From Croceibacterium segetis (GTDB lineage: Bacteria > Pseudomonadota > Alphaproteobacteria > Sphingomonadales > Sphingomonadaceae), in NCBI RefSeq assembly GCF_011320115.1, contig NZ_JAANOZ010000014.1, positions 1 to 64,000 on the forward strand: DNA of 64,000 bases, written 5' to 3'. Both the position numbers and the translations under genes were made by a program. The notes below the pieces were generated by a model that did no database searches, was not told the DNA's origin, and saw only the letters and a list, made by a program, of their open reading frames with translations. Below are positions 7,891 through 16,475 of this stretch, piece by piece; the first letter of the stretch is position 1, and each line of letters opens with the position of its first letter.

Positions 7891-8804
7891 TAGGGTGCCT
7901 CGCGATAGATCGGGCTCCCGACCAGCCCCGGTATCAGCTCGAGCGCGAGCGCCTCGCGCGCCTTGTCGTCGCCCATTGCGCGGCGGATCGCCTCGAAGCG
8001 CTCCTCGACCCCGGCGCGGAACTCGGGCGCGGTGAAGATGTACAGCGCATTCTCGCGGATGCCCTGGAGGACCAGCTCGGCCGCTTCCTCGGGACTGGCG
8101 GTGAGAGTGGCGAGCCTCGCGCGGTCCTCCTCGCTGAAGCTGAAGCCGGGCGGCGGGCCTCCGGGCGGCCCCTCGGACTTGTCGGCGAAGCGCGCCGGCC
8201 GGGTCGCCTCGCTGTCGCGGATGTTGGTGCGCACGCCGCCGGGGCAGAACGCCGAGACGCCGATGTTCTCTTCCGCCAGCTCGGCGCGCAGCGCCTCCGA
8301 AAAGCCGACGACGGCAAACTTGGTGGTCACGTAGATGCCGGCCTGGCTGTACTGCAGAATGCCGGCCATGCTCGCGGTGTTGACTACGTGGCCGCCTTCG
8401 CCGTGGGCGCGGATCTTCGGCAGCACGGCCTTCACGCCGTTGAACATCGAGTTGAGGTTGACGTCGATCGCCCAGTCCCAGTCGTCCTCGGTGGCGCGGC
8501 TGATCTTGCGCAGGATGCCGATCCCGGCGTTGTTGCACAGCACGTGGACCTTGCCGAACATCGCCTCGGCCTCGTCGGCCGCCTCGCGGAACGCCGCGCG
8601 GTCCGTGACATCGAGCTGGAGGAAGCGCACGCGGTCGGACAGTCCCTCGTCGGCGATCATGTCATGCGCCGCAGCGATATGATCCTCGCGGATGTCGGCG
8701 GCGACGACGTTCATGCCTGCCCACGCGAAGACCTTGGCCATGCCGAGGCCGATCCCGCTGGCGCCGCCGGTAACGAAGGCGGTCTTGTCGGCGACGTCCT
8801 TCAT
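7890..8804 (-). CDS. Short-chain dehydrogenase/reductase, LigD-like
   Basis: This 304-residue SDR has the Rossmann motif TGGASGIGLG at about residues 12-21, the CNNAG motif, catalytic Ser in NTASMAG and the YVTTK active-site Tyr-Lys. Its C-terminal extension (ENALYIFTAPEFRAGVEERF) matches the layout of the sphingomonad C-alpha dehydrogenases LigD/LigL/LigN, which oxidise benzylic alcohols of lignin-type aryl ethers with NAD. I infer oxidation of a secondary alcohol, cytoplasmic. It is the second gene of a two-gene minus-strand operon, starting in an ATGA overlap with its paralogue. The assignment to LigD itself is not certain. Confidence 0.8.
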   Translation of the reverse strand: MKDVADKTAFVTGGASGIGLGMAKVFAWAGMNVVAADIREDHIAAAHDMIADEGLSDRVRFLQLDVTDRAAFREAADEAEAMFGKVHVLCNNAGIGILRKISRATEDDWDWAIDVNLNSMFNGVKAVLPKIRAHGEGGHVVNTASMAGILQYSQAGIYVTTKFAVVGFSEALRAELAEENIGVSAFCPGGVRTNIRDSEATRPARFADKSEGPPGGPPPGFSFSEEDRARLATLTASPEEAAELVLQGIRENALYIFTAPEFRAGVEERFEAIRRAMGDDKAREALALELIPGLVGSPIYREAP

Positions 8805-9697
8805 GGCTGCTCCTTGCCCAACGAGTCCGCCAGCGCCTTCGCCTCGGCGGTCATCTTCGCGCGCCGCTCCTCGCCGGTGCGGCGGCGCTCGTCCATCTCG
8901 AACTCGGTCGGGAAGGCGGCGAGCATCTCCTCGAAGTACGCCCTGACTTCCGGCACGAACTCGCCGTGCGGGAAGATGTACGGCCGGTTGTGCTCGACCG
9001 CCTGGGCGACCAGCTCGCCGACAGCCGCCGGGTCCATCCCGCCGTCGACCGCATCGCGAAGCTCGACTTCAGGATCGGAGTGCTCATGCTCGGCGCGGTA
9101 GAGATCGCCCGCGGTCATCGCCCGCGTCCGCACCAGCCCGGGGCAGAGCACCGAGACGCCGATGCCGTAAGGCGCCAGCGCGAGGCGCAGCGCGTCGCTC
9201 ATGCCGCGCACCGCGAACTTGCTGGTGGCGTAGATCCCCGCGAACGAGGGCACCGGGATCATTCCGGCCATCGAGCTGGTGTTGACCACGTGGCCGCCCT
9301 CGCCGTGCGCCTTCATGCCGGGCAGGAACTCCACCAGGCCGGCGATGGTGCCGCCGAGGTTGACGTTCAGCACATAGTCCCAGTCGGCGTAGCTCGCTTC
9401 GTCGATCGGATTGCGCTGGCTGACGCCGACGTTGTTGCACAGGACGTGGACGTGGCCGAACACCTCGGCCGTCTCCCGCGCCGCGGCGTTCATCGCCGCG
9501 CGGTCGGAGACGTCGAGGCGAATGCAGTGGAGACGGTTGCTCGCGCCCAGCGCCCGGCGCGCTTCGTCGAGATGGGCCTGCAGAAGGTCGCCGATGACCA
9601 CCTTCATCCCGCGCAAAAGGAAAGCCCGCGCCATGCCGAGGCCGATCCCGCTGGCCCCGCCGGTGATGAACGCCGTCTTGCCCGCAAAGTCGCGCAT
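8801..9697 (-). CDS. Short-chain dehydrogenase/reductase, LigD-like paralogue
   Basis: Starting at ATG 9697, which has GGGAG upstream, this SDR has 298 residues. It shows TGGASGIGLG for NAD binding, CNNVG, the active-site NTSSMAG Ser and YATSK. The C-terminal part (HNRPYIFPHGEFVPEVRAYF) parallels its downstream paralogue. The two SDRs together with three GSTs recall the dehydrogenation followed by glutathione-dependent ether cleavage of the Lig beta-etherase pathway. The gene is divergent from the MarR regulator at 9784 and is probably controlled by it. Confidence 0.8.
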   Translation of the reverse strand: MRDFAGKTAFITGGASGIGLGMARAFLLRGMKVVIGDLLQAHLDEARRALGASNRLHCIRLDVSDRAAMNAAARETAEVFGHVHVLCNNVGVSQRNPIDEASYADWDYVLNVNLGGTIAGLVEFLPGMKAHGEGGHVVNTSSMAGMIPVPSFAGIYATSKFAVRGMSDALRLALAPYGIGVSVLCPGLVRTRAMTAGDLYRAEHEHSDPEVELRDAVDGGMDPAAVGELVAQAVEHNRPYIFPHGEFVPEVRAYFEEMLAAFPTEFEMDERRRTGEERRAKMTAEAKALADSLGKEQP

Positions 9698-9783
9698 CGT
9701 GTCTCCCGCGGCACACTTGAACCAAAAAGCTTTTTGACACCAACAATACTGCACTACAGAGGATGGGGAATGGGGACGGGCGG

Positions 9784-10272
9784 ATGAGCGAAGCGAAAAT
9801 GGCGACGAAGAGCGAGGCGGGAACCCTGTACGGCCTCGTCTCGATGCGGATGATCCGACTGTTCGTGATGCTGCGGAAGAGCGGCATCCTTGCCCAAAGG
9901 CGCCAGTTCGGCCTGTCGGAAACCGAGTGGCGGATCATGACCCAGCTGGGCGAGGCGGCGCCATTGTCCCTGAACGGCCTCGCCGACGCGATGCTGCAGG
10001 ACCGCGGGCAGCTGAGCCGGGCGGTCAAGTCGATGGTCGAGCGCGATCTGCTCACTCGCGAACGCAAGCCCGGAGGTCCCGAGATCGAGATCGACCTGAG
10101 CGATGAGGGGCGGGCGATCTACCGCCGGATGGTCGAATGGGTGCACGAGCGCGACCGGGCCTTGACGACCGGCATCCCGCCGGAGGATGTCGCGGTGGTC
10201 TGGCAGGTGCTCACCGCGATGATGGAGCGCGCCCAGGGAATGCTCGACGAGGAGCAGCGGCTCGGCGGATGA
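9784..10272 (+). CDS. MarR family transcriptional regulator
   Basis: I prefer ATG 9784 (GGGGA seven bases upstream) over ATG 9763, whose ribosome site would be too close; this gives 162 residues. The protein has the MarR winged helix-turn-helix: helix LSETEWRIMTQLGEAAPLSL, recognition region DAMLQDRGQLSRAVKSMVER, and wing LTRERKPGGPEIEIDLSDEG. MarR proteins usually repress a neighbouring catabolic operon until an aromatic ligand binds. Here it lies divergent from the SDR pair and overlaps a GST gene by ATGA, so autoregulation plus control of the SDRs is likely. Confidence 0.85.
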   Translation: MSEAKMATKSEAGTLYGLVSMRMIRLFVMLRKSGILAQRRQFGLSETEWRIMTQLGEAAPLSLNGLADAMLQDRGQLSRAVKSMVERDLLTRERKPGGPEIEIDLSDEGRAIYRRMVEWVHERDRALTTGIPPEDVAVVWQVLTAMMERAQGMLDEEQRLGG

Positions 10273-10994
10273 CGCTGGCGCTCTATCACTTCGGGCCCGT
10301 CGCCAACTCGCTGACCCCGCTGCTGTGCCTGCTCGAGAAGGGACTGCAATTCGAGAACCGCGTGCTCGACAGCCGCAAATGGGAGCATCACGATCCGGCC
10401 TTCCGCGCGATCAATCCCGAAGGAATGGTCCCGGTGCTGCTCCACGACGGCCGCGTGGTGCGCGAGTCGACGGCGATCAACGAATATCTCGAGGACGTCT
10501 TTCCCGAGCCGCCGTTGCGCCCCGCCGATCCCTGGCTGCGTGCCGAGATGCGGGTGCTGACCAAGTACGTCGACGAATACTTCTGCCCGGCGCTGACCGT
10601 GATCGGCGCGCACGGCGCCACGCCCTTCGCCTCGAAGATCGACAAGGCCGAAATGGCCGCGCGGCTGGCGATGATGCCCAACGAAGAAGTGCGTCGGAAG
10701 TGGGCGACGGTGTCGGAGAGCGGCTATTCCGATCAGGAACTGGCCGACGCGCGCCGCCGGCTCGGCAACTGCATCGCTAGGCTCGAAGACATGCTCACCG
10801 ACGGCGGCCCGTGGCTGCTCGGCGACGAGTATTCGTTGGCCGACATCAAGTGGTACTCGATGGCCCCGGCGCTGCCGCGGGTCCTGCCCGAACGGTGCAA
10901 TCCGCAAGCCACTCCGGCGATTGCCGGCTGGCTCGACCGCATGGCCGCGCGGCCGGCGGTACAGGCACTCCCCGCCTACGCACCGCAACGCTGA
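10269..10994 (+). CDS. Glutathione S-transferase family protein (GST 3)
   Basis: The start ATG 10269 overlaps the MarR stop, giving a 241-residue GST. The thioredoxin-like half has INPEGMVPVLLHDG and RESTAINEYLEDVF, with the glutathione-contacting Glu-Ser. The helical half has GDEYSLADIKWYS. It is related to GST 1 and GST 2 eight kilobases upstream. Cotranscription with the MarR gene suggests that it acts on, or produces, the ligand sensed by that regulator. After it come 166 bases without a gene before the efflux operon. Confidence 0.87.
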   Translation: MTLALYHFGPVANSLTPLLCLLEKGLQFENRVLDSRKWEHHDPAFRAINPEGMVPVLLHDGRVVRESTAINEYLEDVFPEPPLRPADPWLRAEMRVLTKYVDEYFCPALTVIGAHGATPFASKIDKAEMAARLAMMPNEEVRRKWATVSESGYSDQELADARRRLGNCIARLEDMLTDGGPWLLGDEYSLADIKWYSMAPALPRVLPERCNPQATPAIAGWLDRMAARPAVQALPAYAPQR

Positions 10995-11160
10995 CCTTCG
11001 ACCAACCGCCGAGATTAAGCGGCAAACCTCATTGCAATCGTGCATCGGTGTATTAAATCCCCAATACACAGCGGTCGGGGCCGGGTGCGAACATTTGATA
11101 CAAAAGAAACCTTGGTCGCGAATTAGCTGATCGGCTAAATGGCCGCGAGGCGTCGCGCTG

Positions 11161-12603
11161 ATGGGGAGGGCCGTGAAAACACTCGATCGCCGCCGTATGG
11201 CCAAGGCGCGACTGCTGGCGCTTCCGCTGGTGTTCGCCGCCGCCGGATGCGTGCGGCCCGATCTCCCGCCGGCGAATGCCGGCATCCCGGTGCCCGAACA
11301 GTGGGCCGAGAGCGAAACCGCGCCTCTGGCCAGCGACGTGGCCGCGTACTGGACCCAGCTCGACGATCCGCTGCTGACCCAGCTCGTCGAGCAGGCGCTC
11401 GGCAACAACCTCGACCTCGCGCAAAGCGCCGCGCGGCTCGAACAGGCGCGCGCGCAGCTTGCCTCCGCCCGCGCCGGGTTTTTCCCGCAGCTCTCCGCCA
11501 GCGCCGGGGCCAACAAGGATGTCGGCGATTTCGCGCAGAAGAAGCTCGGCTTCAACGCCGGTCTCGACGCCAGCTGGGAAGCCGACCTGTTTGGGCAGAT
11601 CTCCGGCAACGTCGCCGCCTCGCGCGCCGACCTCGCCGCCGCCGGATACTCGCTCGCCGACCTGCAGCGGGTGATCGCCGGGCAAGTCGCGCTGACCACG
11701 ATCCAGGCCCGCGCCACCGCGCTGCAGCTGGGAATCGCCCGCGACACGCTCAAGTACCAGGACGACAACCTGCAGATCGCCCGCTGGCGCGTCCAGGCCG
11801 GGCTCGTTTCGAGCCTCGACGTCGAGCAGGCGCGCGGCCAGCGCGCGCAGACCGCGGCGTCGATCCCGTTACTCGAGAGCAGCCTTGCGGCCAGCGCCAA
11901 CGCGCTCTCGACTCTCATCGGCGAGCCTCCCGGGCGGGTGCTCGGATTGCTCCAGGGTTCCGAGTTGATGCCGACACCGCCGGCGACCGAAGGCCTCGGC
12001 GCCCCCGCCGAAGTGCTGCGCCGCCGGCCCGACGTGCGCGGCGCAGAGCAGAGCCTGATCGCCAACAGCGCCCGGATCGGCGTGGCGCGGGCGCAGTTGC
12101 TGCCGCTGGTGCGCCTGACCGGCAACCTCGGCACCTCGTCGGTCGGCATCGGCAGCCTGTTCGACGTCATCACCGGGGGCGTGTTCGCAACGGTGAGCCA
12201 GTTGCTCTTCGACGGCGGGCGCACGCGCGCGCAAGTGCGCAGCGCCGAAGCGGCCGCGCAGGGCTCGCTCGCAGCGTGGCGCCAGCAAATCCTCACCGCG
12301 CTCGAAGAAGTCGAAACCGCCGGAGTCGATCTCAAGTCGGCGCGCGAGCGGGTCGCCATCCAGGGCGAGGCGCTCGATGCCTCGAACAACGCCGCGCTCC
12401 TCGCGCGCAGCCAGTACCAGGCCGGCCTGACCGACTTCCGCGACCTGCTCACCTCGGAGAACCAGCTGCTCGCGGCGCGCAATGCCGTGGTCTCGGCCGA
12501 AGCCGACCGCACCAGCGCCTTCGTGCGCCTGACCCAGGCGCTCGGCGGTGGATGGTCGCCCGCGGCGCTCCCCATTCCCTCGAACGATAGGCTCGAGCCA
12601 TGA
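11161..12603 (+). CDS. NodT family outer-membrane efflux lipoprotein
   Basis: The 480-residue product is the TolC-like duct of a tripartite pump. A signal with lipobox FAAAGC (Cys about residue 30) anchors it in the outer membrane. Two OEP repeats follow, each with long amphipathic helices (LVEQALGNNLDLAQSAARLE; SLIANSARIGVARAQLLPLV). The ATG at 11161 is used; GTG 11173 and ATG 11197 are alternatives still giving a lipoprotein signal. It overlaps the adaptor gene by ATGA, and four genes to 15846 form one operon for export of a drug, siderophore or other small molecule. Confidence 0.9.
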   Translation: MGRAVKTLDRRRMAKARLLALPLVFAAAGCVRPDLPPANAGIPVPEQWAESETAPLASDVAAYWTQLDDPLLTQLVEQALGNNLDLAQSAARLEQARAQLASARAGFFPQLSASAGANKDVGDFAQKKLGFNAGLDASWEADLFGQISGNVAASRADLAAAGYSLADLQRVIAGQVALTTIQARATALQLGIARDTLKYQDDNLQIARWRVQAGLVSSLDVEQARGQRAQTAASIPLLESSLAASANALSTLIGEPPGRVLGLLQGSELMPTPPATEGLGAPAEVLRRRPDVRGAEQSLIANSARIGVARAQLLPLVRLTGNLGTSSVGIGSLFDVITGGVFATVSQLLFDGGRTRAQVRSAEAAAQGSLAAWRQQILTALEEVETAGVDLKSARERVAIQGEALDASNNAALLARSQYQAGLTDFRDLLTSENQLLAARNAVVSAEADRTSAFVRLTQALGGGWSPAALPIPSNDRLEP

Positions 12604-13922
12604 ACGATATCGCCACCCCCGAGACGGGGACCATCGACGAATTTCTCGGCACCACGACAAGGCCGCGCTGGCGCCGCTGGGCCAAGTTCTGGGTTCCGGG
12701 CGCGATCGTGCTGCTGGTGCTGATCTACGTGCTGGCGACGCGCGACGACAACAAGACCGATTACATCGCCGAACCGGTGGCCCAGCGCTCGCTCGACATT
12801 ACCGTCACCGCCACCGGCAACCTGCGCCCGACGAACCAGGTCCAGGTCGGCTCGGAAGTGTCGGGGCGGATCGACCGGGTGCTGGTCGACGTCAACGATC
12901 GGATCGCCCGCGGCCAGGTGCTCGCGCAGATCAATACCGACGTGATCCAGGACCAGATCAAGCAGGCCCAGGCCAACCTCAACTCGGCGCGCGCGTCAGT
13001 CGCGCAGGCGGGGGCCACCTTCGACGTCGACAGCGCACAGCTGGCCCGGCTGCAGGAAGTCTACCGCCTGTCCGGCGGCAAGGTGCCGTCGAAGACAGAG
13101 CTCGAGAGCGCCCAGGCCAACGTCAAGCGCGACCGGGCGTCGGCTGCATCGGCGCAGGCCAACGTGGCTTCGGCGCAGGCGGCTTTGTCCTCGTCGATGA
13201 CCAACCGCGATCGGGCGGAAATCCGCTCTCCCGTCTCGGGCGTCGTGCTCGCGCGGCAGGTCGAGCCGGGCCAGACGGTGGCGGCGTCATTTAATACGCC
13301 CACGTTGTTCGTGCTCGCCGAGGACCTCTCGGCGATGCAGCTGCGCGTCAACGTCGACGAGGCCGACGTCGGCCAGGTGCATCCGGGGCAGAAGGCGACC
13401 TTTACCGTCGACGCTTATCCGGGGCGGGCCTTCCCGGCGACGGTGGAACGCATCGACCTCGCTTCTACCAACACCGCCACCACCGCCGCTTCCGGGACTT
13501 CGGGCGCGTCGACGGGGAATCAGGCCAATTCGGTCGTCAACTACGAAGCGCGGCTTGCGGTCGGCAACCCGAGCGGGCTGCTGCGCCCGGGAATGACCGC
13601 GACCGCCACCATCGCCACGGAAAGGACCCCTAAAGGCCTGATGGTCCCCAATGGTGCGCTGCGCTTCAATCCGGAGGACGCCACCAAGGCGCAAGGCGGC
13701 GGCGGGCTGGATGTCCAGGTCGGTCTTGCCCGGGAGGAGCAGAAGGCGACCATCGGTGTCGGCAGCCGGCAGCATGTCTACGTGCTCAAGGACGACGGCA
13801 CGCTGCAGAAGTACGACGTCGTTGTCGGGCCGAGCAATGGCCGGTTGACGCTGGTCACTTCGTCGAAGCTCAAGGCGGGCATGAAGGTCGTCACCGGGAT
13901 CAAGGCGAAGACCAAGAAGTGA
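12600..13922 (+). CDS. MacA/HlyD-like periplasmic adaptor subunit
   Basis: This 440-residue protein has a short cytoplasmic N-terminus, one membrane helix (FWVPGAIVLLVLIYVLATRD), then the two halves of a biotinyl-lipoyl domain (RSLDITVTATGNLRPTNQVQ; RSPVSGVVLARQVEPGQTV) flanking a coiled-coil hairpin (about residues 115-195). A beta-barrel and membrane-proximal domain follow. A disordered Ser/Thr/Gly/Ala insert (about residues 290-305) is slightly unusual. It bridges the inner-membrane ABC transporter to the NodT duct. The gene overlaps its neighbours on both sides. Confidence 0.9.
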   Translation: MNDIATPETGTIDEFLGTTTRPRWRRWAKFWVPGAIVLLVLIYVLATRDDNKTDYIAEPVAQRSLDITVTATGNLRPTNQVQVGSEVSGRIDRVLVDVNDRIARGQVLAQINTDVIQDQIKQAQANLNSARASVAQAGATFDVDSAQLARLQEVYRLSGGKVPSKTELESAQANVKRDRASAASAQANVASAQAALSSSMTNRDRAEIRSPVSGVVLARQVEPGQTVAASFNTPTLFVLAEDLSAMQLRVNVDEADVGQVHPGQKATFTVDAYPGRAFPATVERIDLASTNTATTAASGTSGASTGNQANSVVNYEARLAVGNPSGLLRPGMTATATIATERTPKGLMVPNGALRFNPEDATKAQGGGGLDVQVGLAREEQKATIGVGSRQHVYVLKDDGTLQKYDVVVGPSNGRLTLVTSSKLKAGMKVVTGIKAKTKK

Positions 13923-14647
13923 TGGCCGAGGCGACCTCCCGACCGCTGATCGAGCTGCACGGTATTACCAAGACCTACGGTCACGGCTCGGCGGCATTCC
14001 AGGCGCTGAAAGGTGTCAGCCTGTCGATCGCGCGCGGCGACTTCGTGGCGATCATGGGCGCGTCGGGTTCGGGCAAGTCGACGATGATGAACATCCTCGG
14101 CTGCCTCGATACGCCGACTTCGGGCACTTACGCGTTCGACGGGTTCGAGGTGCAGTCGCTGAGCAAGGACCAGCGCTCGCTGCTTCGGCGCAAGTACCTG
14201 GGGTTCGTGTTCCAGGGCTTCAACCTGCTCTCGCGCACCAGCGCGCTCGAGAACGTCGAGTTGCCGCTGCTCTATCGCGGCGAGAAGAAGGCCGCGCGGC
14301 GCGAAGCGGCGATGAAGTCGCTCGACCTCGTCGGCCTCGGCCCGTGGGCCAGCCACACACCGGCCGAATTGTCCGGCGGCCAGCAGCAGCGCGTCGCCAT
14401 CGCCCGCGCGCTGGTGACCGATCCCCAAGTGCTGCTGGCCGACGAGCCGACCGGCAACCTCGACACCGAACGGTCGATCGAGATCATGGAACTGCTCGCC
14501 GATCTCAACCGCAGCGGCATCACCATCATCCTGGTCACCCACGAGGCGGAGATGGCGGCCTACGCGCGCACCATCGTCCGTTTTCGCGACGGCCTCGTCG
14601 AACGCATCGACAGCGGGCAGGACGCCGGCGCGGCGGCACACGCCTGA
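13922..14647 (+). CDS. ABC transporter ATP-binding protein, MacB/LolD type
   Basis: The 241-residue ATPase has Walker A GASGSGKST, Q-loop FVFQGFNLL, signature LSGGQQQRVAIARAL, Walker B VLLADEPTGNLD and H-loop LVTHEAEMA. The GNLD continuation after Walker B is typical of the MacB/LolD/FtsE branch. The start is taken as ATG 13922 in the TGATG overlap; GTG 13919 is possible. It would power the separate permease encoded next. In E. coli MacB the ATPase and permease are fused; here they are two proteins. Confidence 0.92.
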   Translation: MAEATSRPLIELHGITKTYGHGSAAFQALKGVSLSIARGDFVAIMGASGSGKSTMMNILGCLDTPTSGTYAFDGFEVQSLSKDQRSLLRRKYLGFVFQGFNLLSRTSALENVELPLLYRGEKKAARREAAMKSLDLVGLGPWASHTPAELSGGQQQRVAIARALVTDPQVLLADEPTGNLDTERSIEIMELLADLNRSGITIILVTHEAEMAAYARTIVRFRDGLVERIDSGQDAGAAAHA

Positions 14648-15846
14648 TGTTCGGCGCCACCCTCCTCCTGGCGATGCGGCAGATCCGCCGGCACCTGCTG
14701 CGCTCGAGCCTGACGACGATCGGCATCATCATCGGCGTGGCCGCGGTGGTCACCATGGTCACTCTCGGCAACGGCCTGACCGCATCGATCCAGAAGCAGA
14801 TCGCCTCGCTCGGCTCCGATGTGCTGATCGCCTTCCCGCAGCAGACCGACAACAACCGCCAGCCGCGCCCGTTCAAGCAGGACGACGTGATTGCGGTTCG
14901 CGAGCAGCTCGCCGGGGTCAAGTCGGTCGCCGGCGAGGTCAACAAGAACATCCACGCGTTCCACAACGGCCAGAGCTGGAATTCGAAGGTCGAGGGTGTG
15001 AGCAACGCCTTCATGGACGCCCGCGGAATCAAGATGGACCAGGGTCGCCGCTTCACCGCGGCGGAGGAAGAGTCCGGCGCCAACGTCTGCATCGTCGGCC
15101 CGAAAGTGCTGCAGGAAATCTTCGTCGCCGATGTCAGCCCGCTGGGAGAGCAGGTGCGGCTCGACGACGTCTCATGCACCGTGGTCGGCGTCTTCGCCAC
15201 GCGGGCACAGGGCGGCAACAACCAGGACGACGACAACTCGGTGTTCATCCCGGTCAAGAACGCCCAGCGCCGTTTCACCGGGACCGACACGATCGGCTAC
15301 ATGGTCATTTCGTACGACCCGGCGTACTCCGGCGCGGCGATCCAGCAGTCGCTGATCGACCTCATCCGCGAGCGCCATCGCCTGCAGCCGGGCGAGCCGA
15401 ACGACTTCAACATCATCGATTCCGCTGCGCTCAACGAGACTGTCGGAAGCGTCGTCGCGCGGCTGACCGTGGCCGTGGCGGCGATCGCCGGCATCAGCCT
15501 GCTGGTCGGCGGCGTCGGGATCATGAACATCATGCTCGTCTCGGTTACCGAGCGCACGCGCGAGATCGGCATCCGCCTGGCGATCGGCGCCCTCGCGCGC
15601 GAGGTGCGCATGCAGTTCCTGACCGAGGCCGTGGTGCTGTGCTGCTTCGGCGGCCTCATCGGGCTGCTGCTGGCTTTCGGCCTTTCGTTCGCGCTCGCCA
15701 AGGTGATCGATGTGCCGTTCGTGTTCAGCCTGTCGGTCAACCTGCTCAGCTTCGCCTTCTCGGCGATGATGGGAATCATCTTCGGCTACTATCCCGCGCG
15801 TCGGGCATCGAAGCTCGATCCGATCGAGGCGCTGCGCCACGAATAG
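14647..15846 (+). CDS. ABC transporter permease, MacB type
   Basis: The 399-residue permease starts in an ATGA overlap with the ATPase gene. It has the MacB_PCD/FtsX layout: membrane helix 1 near residues 20-42 (LTTIGIIIGVAAVVTMVTLG), a periplasmic domain of about 220 residues, then three helices near the C-terminus (GGVGIMNIMLVSVTERTREI is the conserved FtsX motif). The end ARRASKLDPIEALRHE is a family hallmark. It works as a mechanotransmission dimer with the adaptor and the outer-membrane factor. It closes the operon, 47 bases before nasT. Confidence 0.92.
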   Translation: MFGATLLLAMRQIRRHLLRSSLTTIGIIIGVAAVVTMVTLGNGLTASIQKQIASLGSDVLIAFPQQTDNNRQPRPFKQDDVIAVREQLAGVKSVAGEVNKNIHAFHNGQSWNSKVEGVSNAFMDARGIKMDQGRRFTAAEEESGANVCIVGPKVLQEIFVADVSPLGEQVRLDDVSCTVVGVFATRAQGGNNQDDDNSVFIPVKNAQRRFTGTDTIGYMVISYDPAYSGAAIQQSLIDLIRERHRLQPGEPNDFNIIDSAALNETVGSVVARLTVAVAAIAGISLLVGGVGIMNIMLVSVTERTREIGIRLAIGALAREVRMQFLTEAVVLCCFGGLIGLLLAFGLSFALAKVIDVPFVFSLSVNLLSFAFSAMMGIIFGYYPARRASKLDPIEALRHE

Positions 15847-15864
15847 CCGAGGCCCTTGCCATCG

Positions 15865-15889
15865 CTCTATGTTGCAGTGCAATATAGAG
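15865..15889. promoter_or_regulatory. 25-bp dyad just upstream of nasT
   Basis: The arms CTCTAT (15865-15870) and ATAGAG (15884-15889) flank the perfect inner dyad TTGCA-G-TGCAA (15872-15882), with one G/T mismatch between. As DNA it is a good operator candidate. As RNA it can form a 10-bp stem with a 5-base loop that buries part of the AGAGGGG ribosome site (15886-15892) of nasT. The inner TGCAnTGCA core resembles motifs before both nitrate leaders. Confidence 0.5.
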
Positions 15890-15893
15890 GGGT

Positions 15894-16475
15894 ATGAGGA
15901 TCGCGGTCATCGATGAAAGCGCCAGCCGCGCCTCGGTCATCCATGAAGGACTGGCGCAGCTCGACGGCTGCGAGGTCTTCGTCATCACCGAGCGCCATGG
16001 CTTGCTCGCCCGGGTCCAGGAATTCGCGCCCGACGTGGTCCTGATCGATCTCGGCAACCCATCGCGCGACGTTCTCGAGGAGTATTTCGCCGTCAGCCGC
16101 GCGCTCTCGCGCCCCATCGCGATGTTCGTCGACGAATCGGACGAAGAGACGATCGGCGCGTCGATCGACGCGGGTGTGTCGGTCTATGTGGTCGACGGGC
16201 TGGCGGCGAGCCGCATCAGGCCGGTGCTCGATCTCGCCGTCCGCCGGTTCGGGGCATTCGCCCGCCTTCAGGCCGATCTCGACGAGGCCAAGGGCAAGCT
16301 GGCCGAGCGCGAGACGATCGACGCGGCCAAGCGCATCCTGATGAACAGCCGCGGCTTGAGCGAGCCCGAGGCCTACGCCGAGTTGCGGCGCAAGGCGATG
16401 CAGTCGAGCCGCCGGATTGCCGATATCGCCGAAGCGCTGGTCACCGCGCACGACTTGATGGGGGAGGGGGAATGA
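15894..16475 (+). CDS. nasT: NasT, ANTAR-domain nitrate response antiterminator
   Basis: This 193-residue protein has a receiver-like domain (residues 1-120; MRIAVIDESASRASVIHEGL, with Asp52 in VVLIDLGNPSRD) and a C-terminal three-helix ANTAR domain (KRILMNSRGLSEPEAYAELR). NasT binds paired hexaloop hairpins in nitrate-gene leaders and prevents transcription termination; NasS holds it inactive without nitrate. Three such hairpin pairs are visible downstream. The gene overlaps nasS by ATGA. Its ribosome site is very close to the ATG and lies in a dyad, hinting at translational or transcriptional autocontrol. Confidence 0.92.
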   Translation: MRIAVIDESASRASVIHEGLAQLDGCEVFVITERHGLLARVQEFAPDVVLIDLGNPSRDVLEEYFAVSRALSRPIAMFVDESDEETIGASIDAGVSVYVVDGLAASRIRPVLDLAVRRFGAFARLQADLDEAKGKLAERETIDAAKRILMNSRGLSEPEAYAELRRKAMQSSRRIADIAEALVTAHDLMGEGE

